A stretch of 64,000 bases of DNA, taken from positions 15,386,001-15,450,000 of the forward strand of contig NC_058047.1 of NCBI RefSeq assembly GCF_020085105.1, read 5' to 3'. Positions 1 to 12,800 of the stretch are shown here, one piece after another; the stretch's first letter is position 1, and each line of letters opens with the position of its first letter. Both the position numbers and the translations under genes were made by a program. The notes under the pieces are model-generated. The model was not told where the DNA came from. It searched no databases and saw nothing but the letters and a program-made list of their open reading frames with translations. This DNA comes from Siniperca chuatsi. Taxonomy: Eukaryota; Chordata; Actinopteri; Centrarchiformes; Sinipercidae.

Positions 1-101
1 TAAAGCTGGAACCATAAAATGTTTTTGTATGAAAAATGACTAATCAATAAAAAAAAAAACTATTTTGATAATCATTAATCAACTAATCGTTTCAGCTGTA
101 C
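1..101. repeat. 3' end of a dispersed teleost inverted-repeat element
   Basis: The stretch ends in an ATTAATCAACTAATCG motif followed by TTTCAGCTG. The same terminal sequence recurs near 57.7 kb and in related form near 6.45, 8.3, 9.3 and 63.7 kb. This looks like a non-autonomous DNA transposon family abundant in percomorph genomes. The copy is cut by the window edge, so its left end is unseen. Confidence 0.6.
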
Positions 102-1651
102 TTGTATAAACTGTTGAGTAGTTTAATTAAGTTAAACAAAACATCATATTCTATAAGCTCTTCCTGTGTTTTGTTTGCAAAAACTTACTTACTTAGTTAA
201 TAGTAACTTAAGATGTCAAATAATTTATCTCAAGCAGTAGCAATGTGCCAAAACCCTGAAGCTGATTCGAGTAAGACTGAAAATCACAGTTAGCTCCATT
301 ACCAAAGTCGAACATGATAGTGACAATAGTAACATTAAAATGGGAGCCAAAACAACACGCTCAGTACAAACGTTCCTTTGGGCAAACACTGCAGATATAC
401 TGCAAAACGAGATTTCCACGTTATACAGATTAAAAGACAGGTTTCGTCATTACTTGAGAAGCCCTCCTTTATCATGCAATTCACTTTTCAACTACCTGTC
501 CGACTTATTTGGCTTAGCAACAACAGCGAGGAAGGGATGAGAAACTCCCACACAGGTACTGACAGAGAGAAAGAAGATCTTGCAGAAAACAAAATATAAA
601 GCAAACAAGAACAAATAGTTACCTGGAACAACAATCAGCCAGGTAAGTTTACCTGTGGTGAAGCGCTGTCCGACCCGGTGCGTCAGTAGACTGCAAGTTG
701 CGAAACGTTCCGTGCCGAGTTAATGATCATGTTTGCCCTCCAGCATCTCGCCTCCGCAGCAGTGGACAGAGGGAGGTGACAGCAGCGAGCTCCAGGACGA
801 AGTGAAGGCAGAAAGGTTGAGCTTCTTCACTTGGAGGCTGCAGCTTGGTGACGTAGAGGGCGTGGGCCACCCAGGCTCACACGTGAATTCCTCGGGTTGA
901 AATATAGCATGTAGAGTCGCGTTAACACACATTTTAATGTCGTCTAAACACGAAATCAAAAAGTACTGGATTATTTTTTTCTCAAATTTGATAGATAATT
1001 CTACTGACATTTGATTTATTTTCCATTTGTATAACTCCAAACTATGTAGTTCACCATTATGCTACTTTATACTTACATCAGAGGGAAATTGTACTTTTTA
1101 CTCCCCTGCATTTACTTGAAAGCTGCAGGTTACTTTACTTTGACTGGTTGGAGCCGGATGTCAATGACTTGTTAGGATTTCCATGAAAAAGAGACATTTC
1201 CTCTCTTAACTTCCCACCTGGTTTCATTTCAACAACTGTTTGAGGAACAAAGAGGTAATTTTTTTACAATATTTACCAAAAAGATTAGAGAAAATCCCCA
1301 AATAATCATTTGTGTAGAAGAATTTTCATTTTTGAACTTTTTTCATCTTTTTTACCCCATTAATCATCTCAACCCCTCAGATTTATCTTGTGAGCCTTTG
1401 GAGGAGGTCCAACCACTGGACTCAACTACAAAACCTTATGTAAAGTAGTTAAAATAGCTCCACCTGAACCAGCTACAACAGTTAAAGCCTACTTAGTATT
1501 AATTATAATACATCAATCACAGGGGCCATTTTTCTGCATTTTTTTAATTTTATTTGAGGGTTATGTGTTTGGAGCTGCACCTCTGTTCATATGAAGATCC
1601 CCAATCATTGCTGTCTTTAATGCAGCGCTCACTCTTATTTACTTTGAGACA

Positions 1652-1679
1652 ACACACACACACACACACACACACACAC
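1652..1679. repeat. (AC)14 microsatellite
   Basis: Uninterrupted AC dinucleotide repeat in the gene-poor left flank. Confidence 0.95.
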
Positions 1680-3074
1680 TGACATTTGCGATTATCGCAT
1701 GTTGTGTTGAAAAGTAACCGTGATGTTTGTTGACTTAAACCAAACAGACAGATCTAATAAAAAGGACATCCTTACAGTGAATATCCTGCTCTTGTTTTTG
1801 AAAAGGATTTGATCTGGTCTCAGATTTAGACTTGAACTCATATCTCTGTATGAAATCAAATATTACTAATATATGGGCAATATTGCCACACAGGAAAAAT
1901 ACTCTAGGGGGGGGCACTTAATGACATGTTGTCTCATTAATAGGTGTCATATAACTGACACTACCTCAGAAATATTGTCACATCGAGGCTGAAATGAGTC
2001 ATTTTGGATGACATTAAAATGAAGTAGCCCACTGGACTTCTTGAATTTGATCCAGCATGTTGTTAAGGTTTAAGGAAACACATTCTTTTGACTTGATCAA
2101 GTTTAAAAGTACAGTAGTCGCACTGCAAGTGAGAAGTCATGCTCCAGCTTGTCTCAGTATTTAAACTTGCTGGTATAGATTTAGTGATAAAACTGACTCA
2201 TACTGTGCGTCTGGTGTAGTCATTCAAAACTCCCCTCTTACTCAATCTCAACCCAGCTCTGAATGGGTTATATAAATTAGAAAAACCTTTGCAGCACTTC
2301 ATATTTTTCTGAGCACAGAATAAATTTGTTGTGCTGTAGAGTCGTTAACATTTTATATCAAGTTCCCACCACAGCTGATACAATATAATCCAATTAGTCT
2401 ACAGCTAAAACTGCTTACTTCGACTGATTTGCTGTCTGACGGCAAAGACAGGAAACATTATCCAAAAATGGACAAATCAAAAGATTAGCTTTACTACTAC
2501 ACTTGACAAATACATTACATCTAGCACTGCATAATGTTACATAGCATCAGTGTTTGCAGCAACAGTCAAATGCAGAAAACACAGTTCTTTGCAACTAAAT
2601 GCATGTGCAGACCTTAAAAAGGCCATGTAAACTTCTCAACAGTATCCTGAACTCCAGTAGATACTGTTATGAATCCTTTTTGTTTCCAGTTCAAACTCTT
2701 TGGCTCAAGCTCCAGTTTCAAGAGAGGCAACTTCTTTGGCGTTTCATATTGCGCCTCACAGAATCTTTCTTCAGGAACTGTAAATCCAGGATTTTGCAGT
2801 AGATCGGTTGATCTCGAAGTCTGTATCAGACGTGTGAAATCCTGTTCCCATGATCCTCCTCTTCCCTGAACAGTCTTATCTGGAGGTGGAACAGCGGTCA
2901 GCTGATCAATATGACATCATCATTTTCAGGAACTCTGCCAACAACATGCAAAATGAAGCATGAGACATCCAATGTTTCATCAACACCACCATATACAGAC
3001 AAACATACATGCTTTCTACTTTAGGTCATTAAATGAAGCTTACAAATTGAAGCTCATTTAATGATTTCCACAGG

Positions 3075-3426
3075 TAGGCATGGGACGATATGAAAATTTC
3101 ATGTCACGATTATCCTGGCCAAAATAATTGTGATTCACGATATTATCCCAATAATCATCAAAATATGCTTAAATCTCGGGCTCTTTTTCACTTCTCTACC
3201 ATAATGTCAAATGGTATAGACAACAATTTCATCAGTTGCATAAGTATATGTAATTTACCCCTGACACAGGAATGATAGTTTAACAAAAATAAAGTCCAAC
3301 TTGCATTGGCCTTGGGCTTTTCAAGTCACTCATGTGGGGATATTCAAGAAAATGGAAATTCACCACGATCAACTTGAGTGTTTTTTTTTAATCCCGATAA
3401 AATCGTATATCATTCCATCCCTATCC
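3075..3426. repeat. Dispersed MITE-like element
   Basis: The sequence opens with GGCATGGGACGATATGAAAA and closes with AAAATCGTATATCATTCCAT, so its two ends are imperfectly complementary (a degenerate terminal inverted repeat). The interior has CACGATTAT and CACGATATTAT motifs typical of a repeat I recall as common in teleosts. There is no coding capacity. Assignment is from pattern memory. Confidence 0.5.
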
Positions 3427-5674
3427 ACAGGGCTCTTGCATGCTTATGTATGGGTCATTACCATTGCATTTGTTTTGATTAGTGAAACGTCAAAATTAAT
3501 GTGAAAGAAAATTCTCTCATGTTGCAAATTGCATGTTGCAGATTTGGTGAAATAGGCCCCTGCGTCATTAGGACTGATAAGATTTGATTGACAGTGATAA
3601 CACAAAAAACAACTAAACTGGTTCATTGGGAAACTACTATCCTAGATTGTGAGTCATTTGTTTTGCGATGTCATATCCAATATGTCGCAAATGTCACTGG
3701 AATTTCTATTCAGTAGCTGCTTGTTCAGACCGGTGAGATTTCTCTGAAGTCATGTTAAAATTTATTTTTTTTTTTAAACTGTTGTTTTGAAATAATCCTC
3801 TACACAGATCATTAGAGTCAATTCCTTGACGTCAAACCTGCACAAACATGCCTGTTTATTCTCTGGGCTTCCACCTGCATGCAGGTTTGGCCCTGACACA
3901 AAGAGACAATGAAGGGATGCAGAAAGTGGTCTGGATTTCTGGTGACTGGGGGATTTATTCTCAGAACGGATACGCACAAACAAGCACGTTGAAAATGATA
4001 GCCTTGTCACCAAGTGTCTTGAACACTTGGTGTTTGGCTGTTTGCTCTCAAAAGAAACAGCAAATTATGTTCCTGTTGCATCAAATCTGTAAACGATTAG
4101 ACATTTTTTCCCTTCATCTTTATGATCTCCCATAAGCAGCACATTTTACTGCTGCATGGGTTGAGTCTCAGACTCTCTGTTCCACAAACTGCTGTAGCTG
4201 TTTGAGGATGTGAATGCATTTCACAGAGAGCAAGGAAGTTGTGTCCAATCATTCTCTTGGAAAGCAAAACTGCCTCAACTTTAGGTTTTATTGTATTTAT
4301 ACATTGCTTCTATGCACAGCTTAGCACTCCCTTTGTCAAACATAATATCCACTCTTTGGTTAGGCTGCTTTATTGTACAGTGTAATCACACACAATTTAT
4401 GAATTGCAGCAGATACATTCAAGTCTTAAGACATTTATCAGGTAAATATTTGTGTCAGTGACAGTTACAACCTTCTCCATACGTGTCCATTCAACTTAAG
4501 ACTTGAGCCACAATACATTATTTCAGCTGACAAACTAGAAATACTGGTAATAAGTTTTAAATCCAAATGAAGGGTAACTCTTATTTCTCAACTTGCTTTC
4601 CAAACAAGATAGCTTACTGCAGTAGAGGACGATAACAGCAGGAAGAGGCTAATTGTATGTAGATGAAATTTCATCCAGTAAGACATTAACATGTTTGCTA
4701 AGAACGCTGATCTAATTTTTGTGAGCACAGTGAGACAAAGATACTCGTAAAAATGGCATTTGGTCAGGTCAGAGGCTGCAAATGACTGCAATTACTGAAT
4801 CTGTGTAATTTGTCAAGAGCACTCCTAATGACTAAAACAAAACTCTAAAAAGGCCACCGGCAGTTTCACGCTCCTCTCCACAGAGAAGATGCATATTCAG
4901 TTGTCAGTCTTGAATTACGTTGCACTATTACACATTATTACATAATGGCTCTGTAACTGAGACTAAACTTCCTTAAACACTCAGGCATCCAGAGCGGGAA
5001 AACTGGATGGCTCTGTGATAGAAAATGGCTGTGGAGCACGCAGGAAAGACAGCAGAGTGTTAATGTCTGGTAAAACAATAATGATGAAAAAGACCTGAAA
5101 GGAAAAACTAATATTTACATACTGTAAGAAAAAGCAAAGAAAACATTTCCATCTTTAATGTATTCAGTTCTTTTCCACTGATTACATGGCTCAACATTAT
5201 TTTTAACAGTGTGTACAAACATTTGGGCCTCTGGCTTGCAGTAAATAATAGTCTGACAGCAAACACTGCACAATTCTATACAAATGGCTACAGCAGTTGC
5301 TTCTCTGGGATAAACAACATCTTTTTGCACTCAGTCTTAAAATGGACTTGTGCTTTTTAAGTGGAAGAATGGTGATGGCTACAGAAACCAGGCCTGGTGT
5401 CTGTTTATAGGTAATCATCACTGAATATAAATCTAATTGATCCAAAACTGGGAAATTGAATAATATATTGAAAAGTTTAGGAATCTTTAAGAATGCAGAA
5501 CCAAAAGCCAAAGTATGACACCACAGCATGGTGAAGTGCTGCTTTTGTTTAAACGTTGTCACTTTTCTGTTTGGTAGAAATGGACAGTTAAAGAGGAAGC
5601 ACTGACTTTTCAAAAAGCACCAAGTTGTGGAAATCGTCGTGGACGTGGTGAAATAAAACGTGAGAAGTGCAATT

Positions 5675-5679
<5 letters not shown>

Positions 5680-5723
<44 letters not shown>
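5680..5723. repeat. (AT)22 microsatellite
   Basis: Perfect AT dinucleotide tract. The Ile-Tyr-Ile-Tyr ORF over it is an artefact of the repeat. Confidence 0.95.
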
Positions 5724-5729
<6 letters not shown>

Positions 5730-6114
5730 TGTCAGAAACGTCATCAGATTACAAAAGGAGATTAAGAAAGTGATGAAGAAAAAGAGGATACAGTGTTTAG
5801 TCCTTCTACAAAACAAAAAACACACACGCACACCAGAGAGCCATTGAAATATACTGCACACCACATTAAAAAGGCAACTGGAGTTAAACTTTCATCCATC
5901 ACGCTTGAATCAAATAACTCTTCCCAACTAAACACTGGCTCAATTGGCTGAGTCTTAACTGTAGCCTGTTTATCCTGGAGGCAACACAGCACAGAGGGAG
6001 TGATGGCTGGGGGGTGGAAGAGGGGGGTTCTTCCCAGTGTACGGCCTCAGTTTCTCTGTAATCAGCCCATCACTGGGTGTGTCTGCATAGCTCCCACCAC
6101 TAATTTCATTGCTC

Positions 6115-6180
6115 TCACACCACGTAAGAGTGAGCCAAACCACAGCGTGGAGGAAACTCCGCTCCAGTCTGCTGCCTGCT
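6115..6180 (-). CDS. mcoln2: Possible alternative terminal exon of mcoln2
   Basis: After the CCCQ codons of the last assigned exon lies CAACG followed by GTATGA, a usable donor. The first AG-bearing stretch after a TCATCATC run near 6180 would continue the frame with RQQTGAEFPPRCG and stop at 6115-6117. The unspliced reading instead appends about 34 residues ([10 protein letters not shown] onward) with no similarity to mucolipin tails. Neither end can be proved from sequence alone. Confidence 0.3.
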   Translation of the reverse strand, partial: SRQQTGAEFPPRCGLAHSYVV

Positions 6181-6440
6181 GATGATGATAGAGATTGGTT
6201 CATAGAAAAGGAATGAGCAGAAAACAGGGACGTACAGAGAAATACGACGTCTTGTTGTAGCAACAAGGTGTAAGCAAAGCAAACTGAGTTTTCTACTCAG
6301 AACACATTTATGTAATATTGTGTGATATGTTCTTATAAGAAAGCTCAGTTTTGCTCCTCTGTATTGTTGACTGGTCTCTAAATCAAACTGCTATATATCC
6401 GGTCCTTAAAACCTGCCTGAAAAACACCTGGTACATCTTT

Positions 6441-6470
6441 GTAGAGCTGCAATGATTAGTCGATTAATCA
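6441..6470. repeat. Fragment of the ATTAGTCGATTAATC repeat family
   Basis: A GTAGAGCTGCAATGATTAG start followed by TCGATTAATCA matches the terminal sequence of the family seen at 1-101 and 57.4 kb. Only the end is recognisable. Confidence 0.5.
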
Positions 6471-6833
6471 CTTACCCCTCGGTTGAAGTATATCAGAGCA
6501 ATTTTTAGCATAGACTGATTTTATCAATCAAAGACGATAACTTGACTAAACTTTCTGTGAAAGTAAAGAACTTAAAATGACTGTCAACACATTTAGGCAT
6601 GAGGTGGCAGAATAATCGGGGATACCTTTTTCCACGACTATAGAACCGATCAAAGAAAGAAATCAACTGTCAATCAACCGCCTTACTGTCGCGTGACAAG
6701 ATGACTGAGCAGGTTGTCAGCTAGTAGCACATCTCTTATTGTATTTTCAGTCAATGTTAAGGTTCCAACGAACACACTGCTCTTGGGCAACACATTTAAA
6801 CCATGACGTCACACACGTTTCAGTGATGAGAAG

Positions 6834-9800
6834 TCATGTTTGTACAGTGCAGCTTCCAGGTGTGACTGTGCATGCAGCAGAGTGTGTGAATAAAAGGTTA
6901 AGTATTATTAAAGCATCATGACTGTAAACACCGTCATACCGTTGGCAGCAGCAGAACACAGGTTGTCTGATGTGAACATCTGTCTGACTGCTCTCCTCTG
7001 CAACATCTTTCTGTTCTCTGAGGAACTTCTGCAGGTCCGTCAATGGGAATCCTTCTTTTTGATAGTTCTGTTGGTACGAACACAAAGGAATGCAACAATT
7101 AAAAACAATATACCTTTTTTTCCTAATACTAGACTTTAAAGATTAAAAAGGGACGGTTCACCCCAAAATCGACAATACATATTTGTCATCTTTCATGTAG
7201 TGCTATTTCTCCATCTAGATTGTTTTGGTGTGAGTTGCTGAGTTTGAGATATCGGCCATAGAGATGTCTGCCTTCTCTCAAACTAGATGGCGCTTGGCTT
7301 GTGGTGTTCAAAGCGCCAACTAAAAAAAAAAAAACATTTGAAAAACTCAACAGCAATGTTCCTTTCCAGAAATCATGACCCGGTTACTTAAGATAATCCA
7401 CAGACCTTGTTGTTAGCAGTTTCACGTAGGAACTATTTTCTTTCAACCAATGTACACCCACCAATAGCATCACTGCGCAGAACGAAGCGGGCATCTACTC
7501 ATGGACGAGAGGCTCGTGCTCATGACAGCGCAGGATGTAAATATTAATGGCGTCCTCCTCGGCTGAGCTATAATTTTAACTAGCTCAGTGCTGCTAGCTG
7601 AGCTAGCAGTATCGGTTAGGTATAAACTAATCTCCACAAGATGAGTAGATGCACGCTTCCTTCTGCACGGTAATACGGTTGGGTGTAGTTCGGTAGAAAG
7701 AAAATAGTTCCTACATGAAACTGCTCACAACAAATCTGTGAATTATCTTGAGTAACCGGGTCAAGTGAGTAAAAGAGACATTGCTGTTGAGTTTTTCAAA
7801 TGTATTTTTGGCGCTTTGAGCACCACACACCGAGTGCCATATAGTCCCATTATATTCAAAAAAGGCAGACATCTCTATGGCCGATATCACCAAAACTCAC
7901 ACCAAAATAATCTAGATGGATAAATAGCACTACAGGTAAGATGAAAAATATGTATTTTTGATTTTGGGGTGAACTGTCCCTAATTCCAGACTAATTCTAA
8001 TGATCTAATAACAGCTACATTTGCATTAAGGGTGTTATTTTCATTATTTATTGATCTGCTGATTATTTTTTGATTAGTTGATTTATTTTTTGCCTATAAA
8101 ATCAAAATAATGACAAATGCCAATTACAATTTCCCAAAGCCCAAGGTAGCATCTTTAAAATCCTTGTTTTATTCAAACATCAGTCCAAAACCCAAAGATA
8201 TTCAGTTTACTTTCATATATGACAAAGACTAGCAGCTAATCCTCACATTTGCATTGCTGGAACCAGAGTGTTTGAATATAAAAATAGTTGTAGATAAATT
8301 TTCTGTCAATCGACTAATGGATTAATCTAGTAATTGTTAACTTGCATTCCTGTATAGTGGCAAGTAGTGGTCATTGATATTTTCATAATAGCTCATCCCA
8401 GAGATCACATCTCAAACAGTGAGGGGAGTACTGTGAAATATTTCTAATAAAGTTGAAGTTATAAAGTGCCACAGCTTTCATTTCACCAAAACCAGAGCAG
8501 AAGTACCTTGATGGTCTCGTAGGCATCGGTGATGAGGGCGATGAAGAGCGAGAGCACCATATAGATGAACAGCGAGATGAAGGAGTAGAGGTAGGCCCGG
8601 CTGAAGAGCCACACCAAAGTGTTTTTGTCCTTCAGCTGGGCAAAGGTGGTGAACATGTCGTCGCCGTTCAACAGGGAGAACAGACACTCTGCTACACGAC
8701 TCAGGCCCTCAAACTAGAGAGATGCAAGAGCGGACACGAAATTGGATTTTATCAGAGTAGCAAATGCTATGAACAGTTAACACAAGTGCAGTGAATCAAG
8801 ATAAATCTGAGGAGTTCGGAGATGATAAACAGGATAACAAAGCAGAAAAGATTTTTTTCCTAATCTCTTATTTTTGCTTAGGAATTTTTAAACATTTGTT
8901 TACATTTTCAGGCCACTAAAAAGTTTTTAAATAAAAAGAAACTACTTTTTGTTTGAACTGGCCAAGGCTCAGTGACATTTACAACCTGTGACGAGGGATA
9001 GCATGTAGACGTAGCTTCATTTTAAGGGGTCACAAGTAGGTCTGCAACGATTAGTTTCATTAGAATGTTTTTCTATCAAATCATTTGGCCTGTAAAATGT
9101 TGGAAAATGGCAAACAACAAAACAAAACAAAAAAAAAAAAATCACAATTTTCAAAAGACCAAGGTGATGTTATCAAGTTAAAACAAAGATAAGACAAAAA
9201 GCAGAAAATCCTCACAACTGAGAAGATGGAACTTGGGTGTTTGTCATTTTTGCTTAAAATAAACAGTTGATCAATTATCAGAATAGTTGCCGATCAACTA
9301 ATTGATTAATCAAACAAACAATAATTTCCGATCTAGTAATAAGCCAAAAAAGGTTGGGAACCACAAGACGAGGGATGGAGCCATAAACTAAAACAACTGG
9401 AGAGTGCGTTATTTCAGATTACTAGTACTAATATACGAGACATGCAAAAGTACTGAGAAATGCGTTCAAGTAAACAACATGTACACCCAGTTTAAAAAAC
9501 TATTTTGTGCCTCTATGCTGTACATTTTCCAATAAGCATCTTTGGACTGTAGATTTAACATAATTTCTGTTTTTTTTAAACAGCACTTGCACAACACAGA
9601 AATGTTGGTCCTTACAGAGACAGGGTTACAAAGAAGGAAAAGAAGGTGCAGAAGACCAACAGAGGCATGATGGTTGATAGAGGTGGAACAATAAAGACAG
9701 AAAGGCAAACAAAGAAAGATGGCTAAAAGGGAGAGACACGAAAATTATGAAAGAAGCCAAGTTCCCCCAGAATGTGATAGTATCTAAAAACAAACATCCC

Positions 9801-12800
9801 ACTGCAACAGTATGGATCCAAAGCACAGCACTTGAAGACGTGTGGGATGGCAAGTCCTAGAACATCCTCTGTTTATTCTTACAGTAAATACACAGAGGTG
9901 CCTGGAAGGGCTGACAGCACACTACAGGGGGGACTCCCCCAGCTGCCGCAATGTAAATACCGTGACCAAGTTTCAGTTGACTGCAATGTTGGACATACAG
10001 GGAAGTGAAACCTGTTTTACTTAACTGCAGTGAAGTTCAAATCCCTTTCACCTCCACTGACTTGAAATGAAAACTGCAGTTAATGTGATACTAATGTTGT
10101 ACTTTTCTTGTGGGTTGGATATGGAAGCATAAGTGCGTTTAACAACTAATCGTGTGCACCATTTACGATACAAATCGGTGCTATTTACAAATGAAAAGCT
10201 GTAAAAAAAAAAAAAAACCAAACACATTAATATTCGATATGATTCTTCTCACGTGTGCCAGTCGAGTTATAGTGCATGAATTATGTGCATCCTCAAGTAA
10301 ACTGACCTGACAAATGCACTTTAAAATCAGTCAAAAACTTATTTACAGTAGTTTAGTAGTAGTCCTCTTCAGTTTAAGATTATCAACAAATTTCCATTTG
10401 GTCAGTGAGATGTCACTTGGCCCAGAGCGGGTGATCTCAGTCTATCTCACATCTGTCTCTCCTACAGTATGACCACTGCCTTGTTTAGACGCCTACTGCA
10501 TGTTCGGACTTCCGTAAATAATTTATCTTAACGGGCGAGGACAGCTAAACACACATTTTTTCCCTGATGGCACTTGCTATCCAAGCTGTGGTCTACCCTG
10601 TCCAAATGTCCCCTGATGGCAGTTAAAATATTTGTTGACTTTGTGTTTTCAGAGCATACAAAAACATTTACCATGTTTCTTTTTTTGTTTCTTATTTTCT
10701 TATTGCTTAAAATCAAAAGTTATTTACTGTAACCTGTGCAGTTTTTGCAATGGTGTGAAAACTTATAAGCTGATCATGTAATCATAACGTCCCCAGTTTG
10801 AGTCCTGCCTTTGTTGCACATCATCCCCCATTTCTCACCCCTTATTTCCTGTCACCTCTTCACTGTCCTCTGTCTAATAAAAAAGGAAATAAATCCCCCC
10901 AAAATACTGTGGTTGTTTCAAAAAGAGACAAGGCTGTGAGTGTGTGTACGTGTGTGTGTGTGTGTGTATGGAAAGAACTTGTGTTCCAGTTTAAGATTTT
11001 CAAAATGTGGTCGTAAAGACAGAAAGCCACTCTCATTGAAGCTGGATGTTTCATGGACAAATCCTATACTGACACCTAGTGGTTGAAAATTCAGAGTCTT
11101 AAAAAACAACCAAAAAAGGCAAATGACCTGAAGTTGTTCCTCAACAAGGAAGCCAAAGGCCATTTTTGCCCATTTCCTCAATTTCCAACACATAATGTTG
11201 AACCAGCAATTCAAAAAGCTACACAACCATAGAAGAAAGTCTGATAAGTTGCAGTGAAACAATTTGGAACTTAAGGGATCATAACATTATTCATCTGTAT
11301 TAGTTCTTTTAAATAGGGTAAACATGGTACAGAACAGCTGTATTCATTTACTGTGATGCACATTTATTTACATTTTTATAATTTAGAAAATACCTTGTAC
11401 ACGGTAGCTTGTGTTCAGTCACAGAATGCTGTTTCAGCCAATTTAAAGATGTGCATACATACATATTTGGGCATTGCCTAATGCAAACTTATTCTTGTGG
11501 CCTCAGCAGTTCTGCAGGAATAAACAGGGGCAAAGTCACTGAAGAGAGCCTCGATAGTTCCTCTAATTTCCCACACCCCTGACAAGAACAGCCAGTGCAG
11601 GGATTCAGACCAGCAACTGGCCCATCATAAACTCACTTAATCTCTGACCCTCAGGCCTCCATATCCTCTGCTCTCCTCAAACCAGTTAAGAGAGTTACCT
11701 TCTCATGGTATGGGCCCAGTACGATCCACCCACAGAAGGTGTAGCCAAGGTAGATCATGCCGGCACAGCAGCAGAAACGCAGGACTTTGGGGAAGGCTGC
11801 TTTCATGGTTAAAATTAACACCTTGACACACAGGAAGTATGGAGACATGAAGTAATTGTTAGGCCACACCCGAATCATGAAAAGAATAGTCAAAGACATT
11901 TGACTTTGAAACCAGTAATCAGAATTTGTGCATCTTAAAAATTTCCAATAAAATGTAAAAAGTTAAAATGTCAAAATGATTCTAATATACTGATTTAACT
12001 GTAGAGCATCCACTGTAGTTAATCGATACAATGGCTCTGACTCTTCTCTACACACAGTTGGTTGGTTATGTTGCTCATACAGAGATTTAAATCTATTTAC
12101 TACAACACACTTTACAGGACACTCTGAAACTAGCTTGATAGTCCATGGTGAGTGCAAGGAAATGACGTGTACAATGAGAGAAAAAGGTTCACAGACTCAC
12201 ATTGTATTTCTGGAAATATCCCAGGTACCTGATTACACCAACCCACACCATTAATGTAGACGTTCCCAGGAAGATGCTGCACACATCATAACTGGTCAGA
12301 CTCTACAGGAGAGGGGGGAAAATATCACAAAAACAGCAGCTTGCTCTTAGTCTTACTAGGAAATCAAGCTTCAGTGAAGCGCTGCAGGATTAGCAAGTAT
12401 TCGGTTTTAGTGAAGGTGGCACACCCGAGCACCCGACCTCCACCCGAGTAGGTTTAACACAGTCAGGAAAAGTAACATTTTAAGTTCACTTAAATCTACA
12501 CAGCTGTAAGTATGATTTAATTGTAACAGGTGGTAAATTGTGACATGATCTGCGTGGATTATTTTATTAGGGCTTAAAGTACAATGTGGAACTGCATCAG
12601 AGGAGCACTCTATCAATTGTTAACTAATGTGTAACATAATGTGACATTTTGCTTTTATATTGTAGAATTATAACACAAATACCTCGATGAGGACATTAAA
12701 AAAAAGTTCTATAGGTCTAAATCTAAACTTTCCTCTACTATACATACATTTAGTAAATTTGCCTTGTTAAATAAAATTCTGCTATTTCCTGTGTGCCACC

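Larger units (their letters stand above)
102..6114. other. Gene-poor flank downstream of mcoln2
   Basis: I see no exon chain or recognisable protein here. ORFs are short and unlike any family I know. A GC-richer stretch at about 640-900 contains several CpGs and could be the 5' end of a gene outside the window, but no conserved coding sequence is visible. The rest is AT-rich sequence with a (CA)n tract, an (AT)n tract and a MITE-like element, listed separately. Confidence 0.5.

Noticed and set aside
5970-6266. Minus-strand 98-aa ORF (GSYADTPSDGLITEKLRPY) as a gene
   Set aside because: It looks protein-like, but I could find no start, partner exons or known family. A different frame of the same DNA could be the mcoln2 terminal exon.
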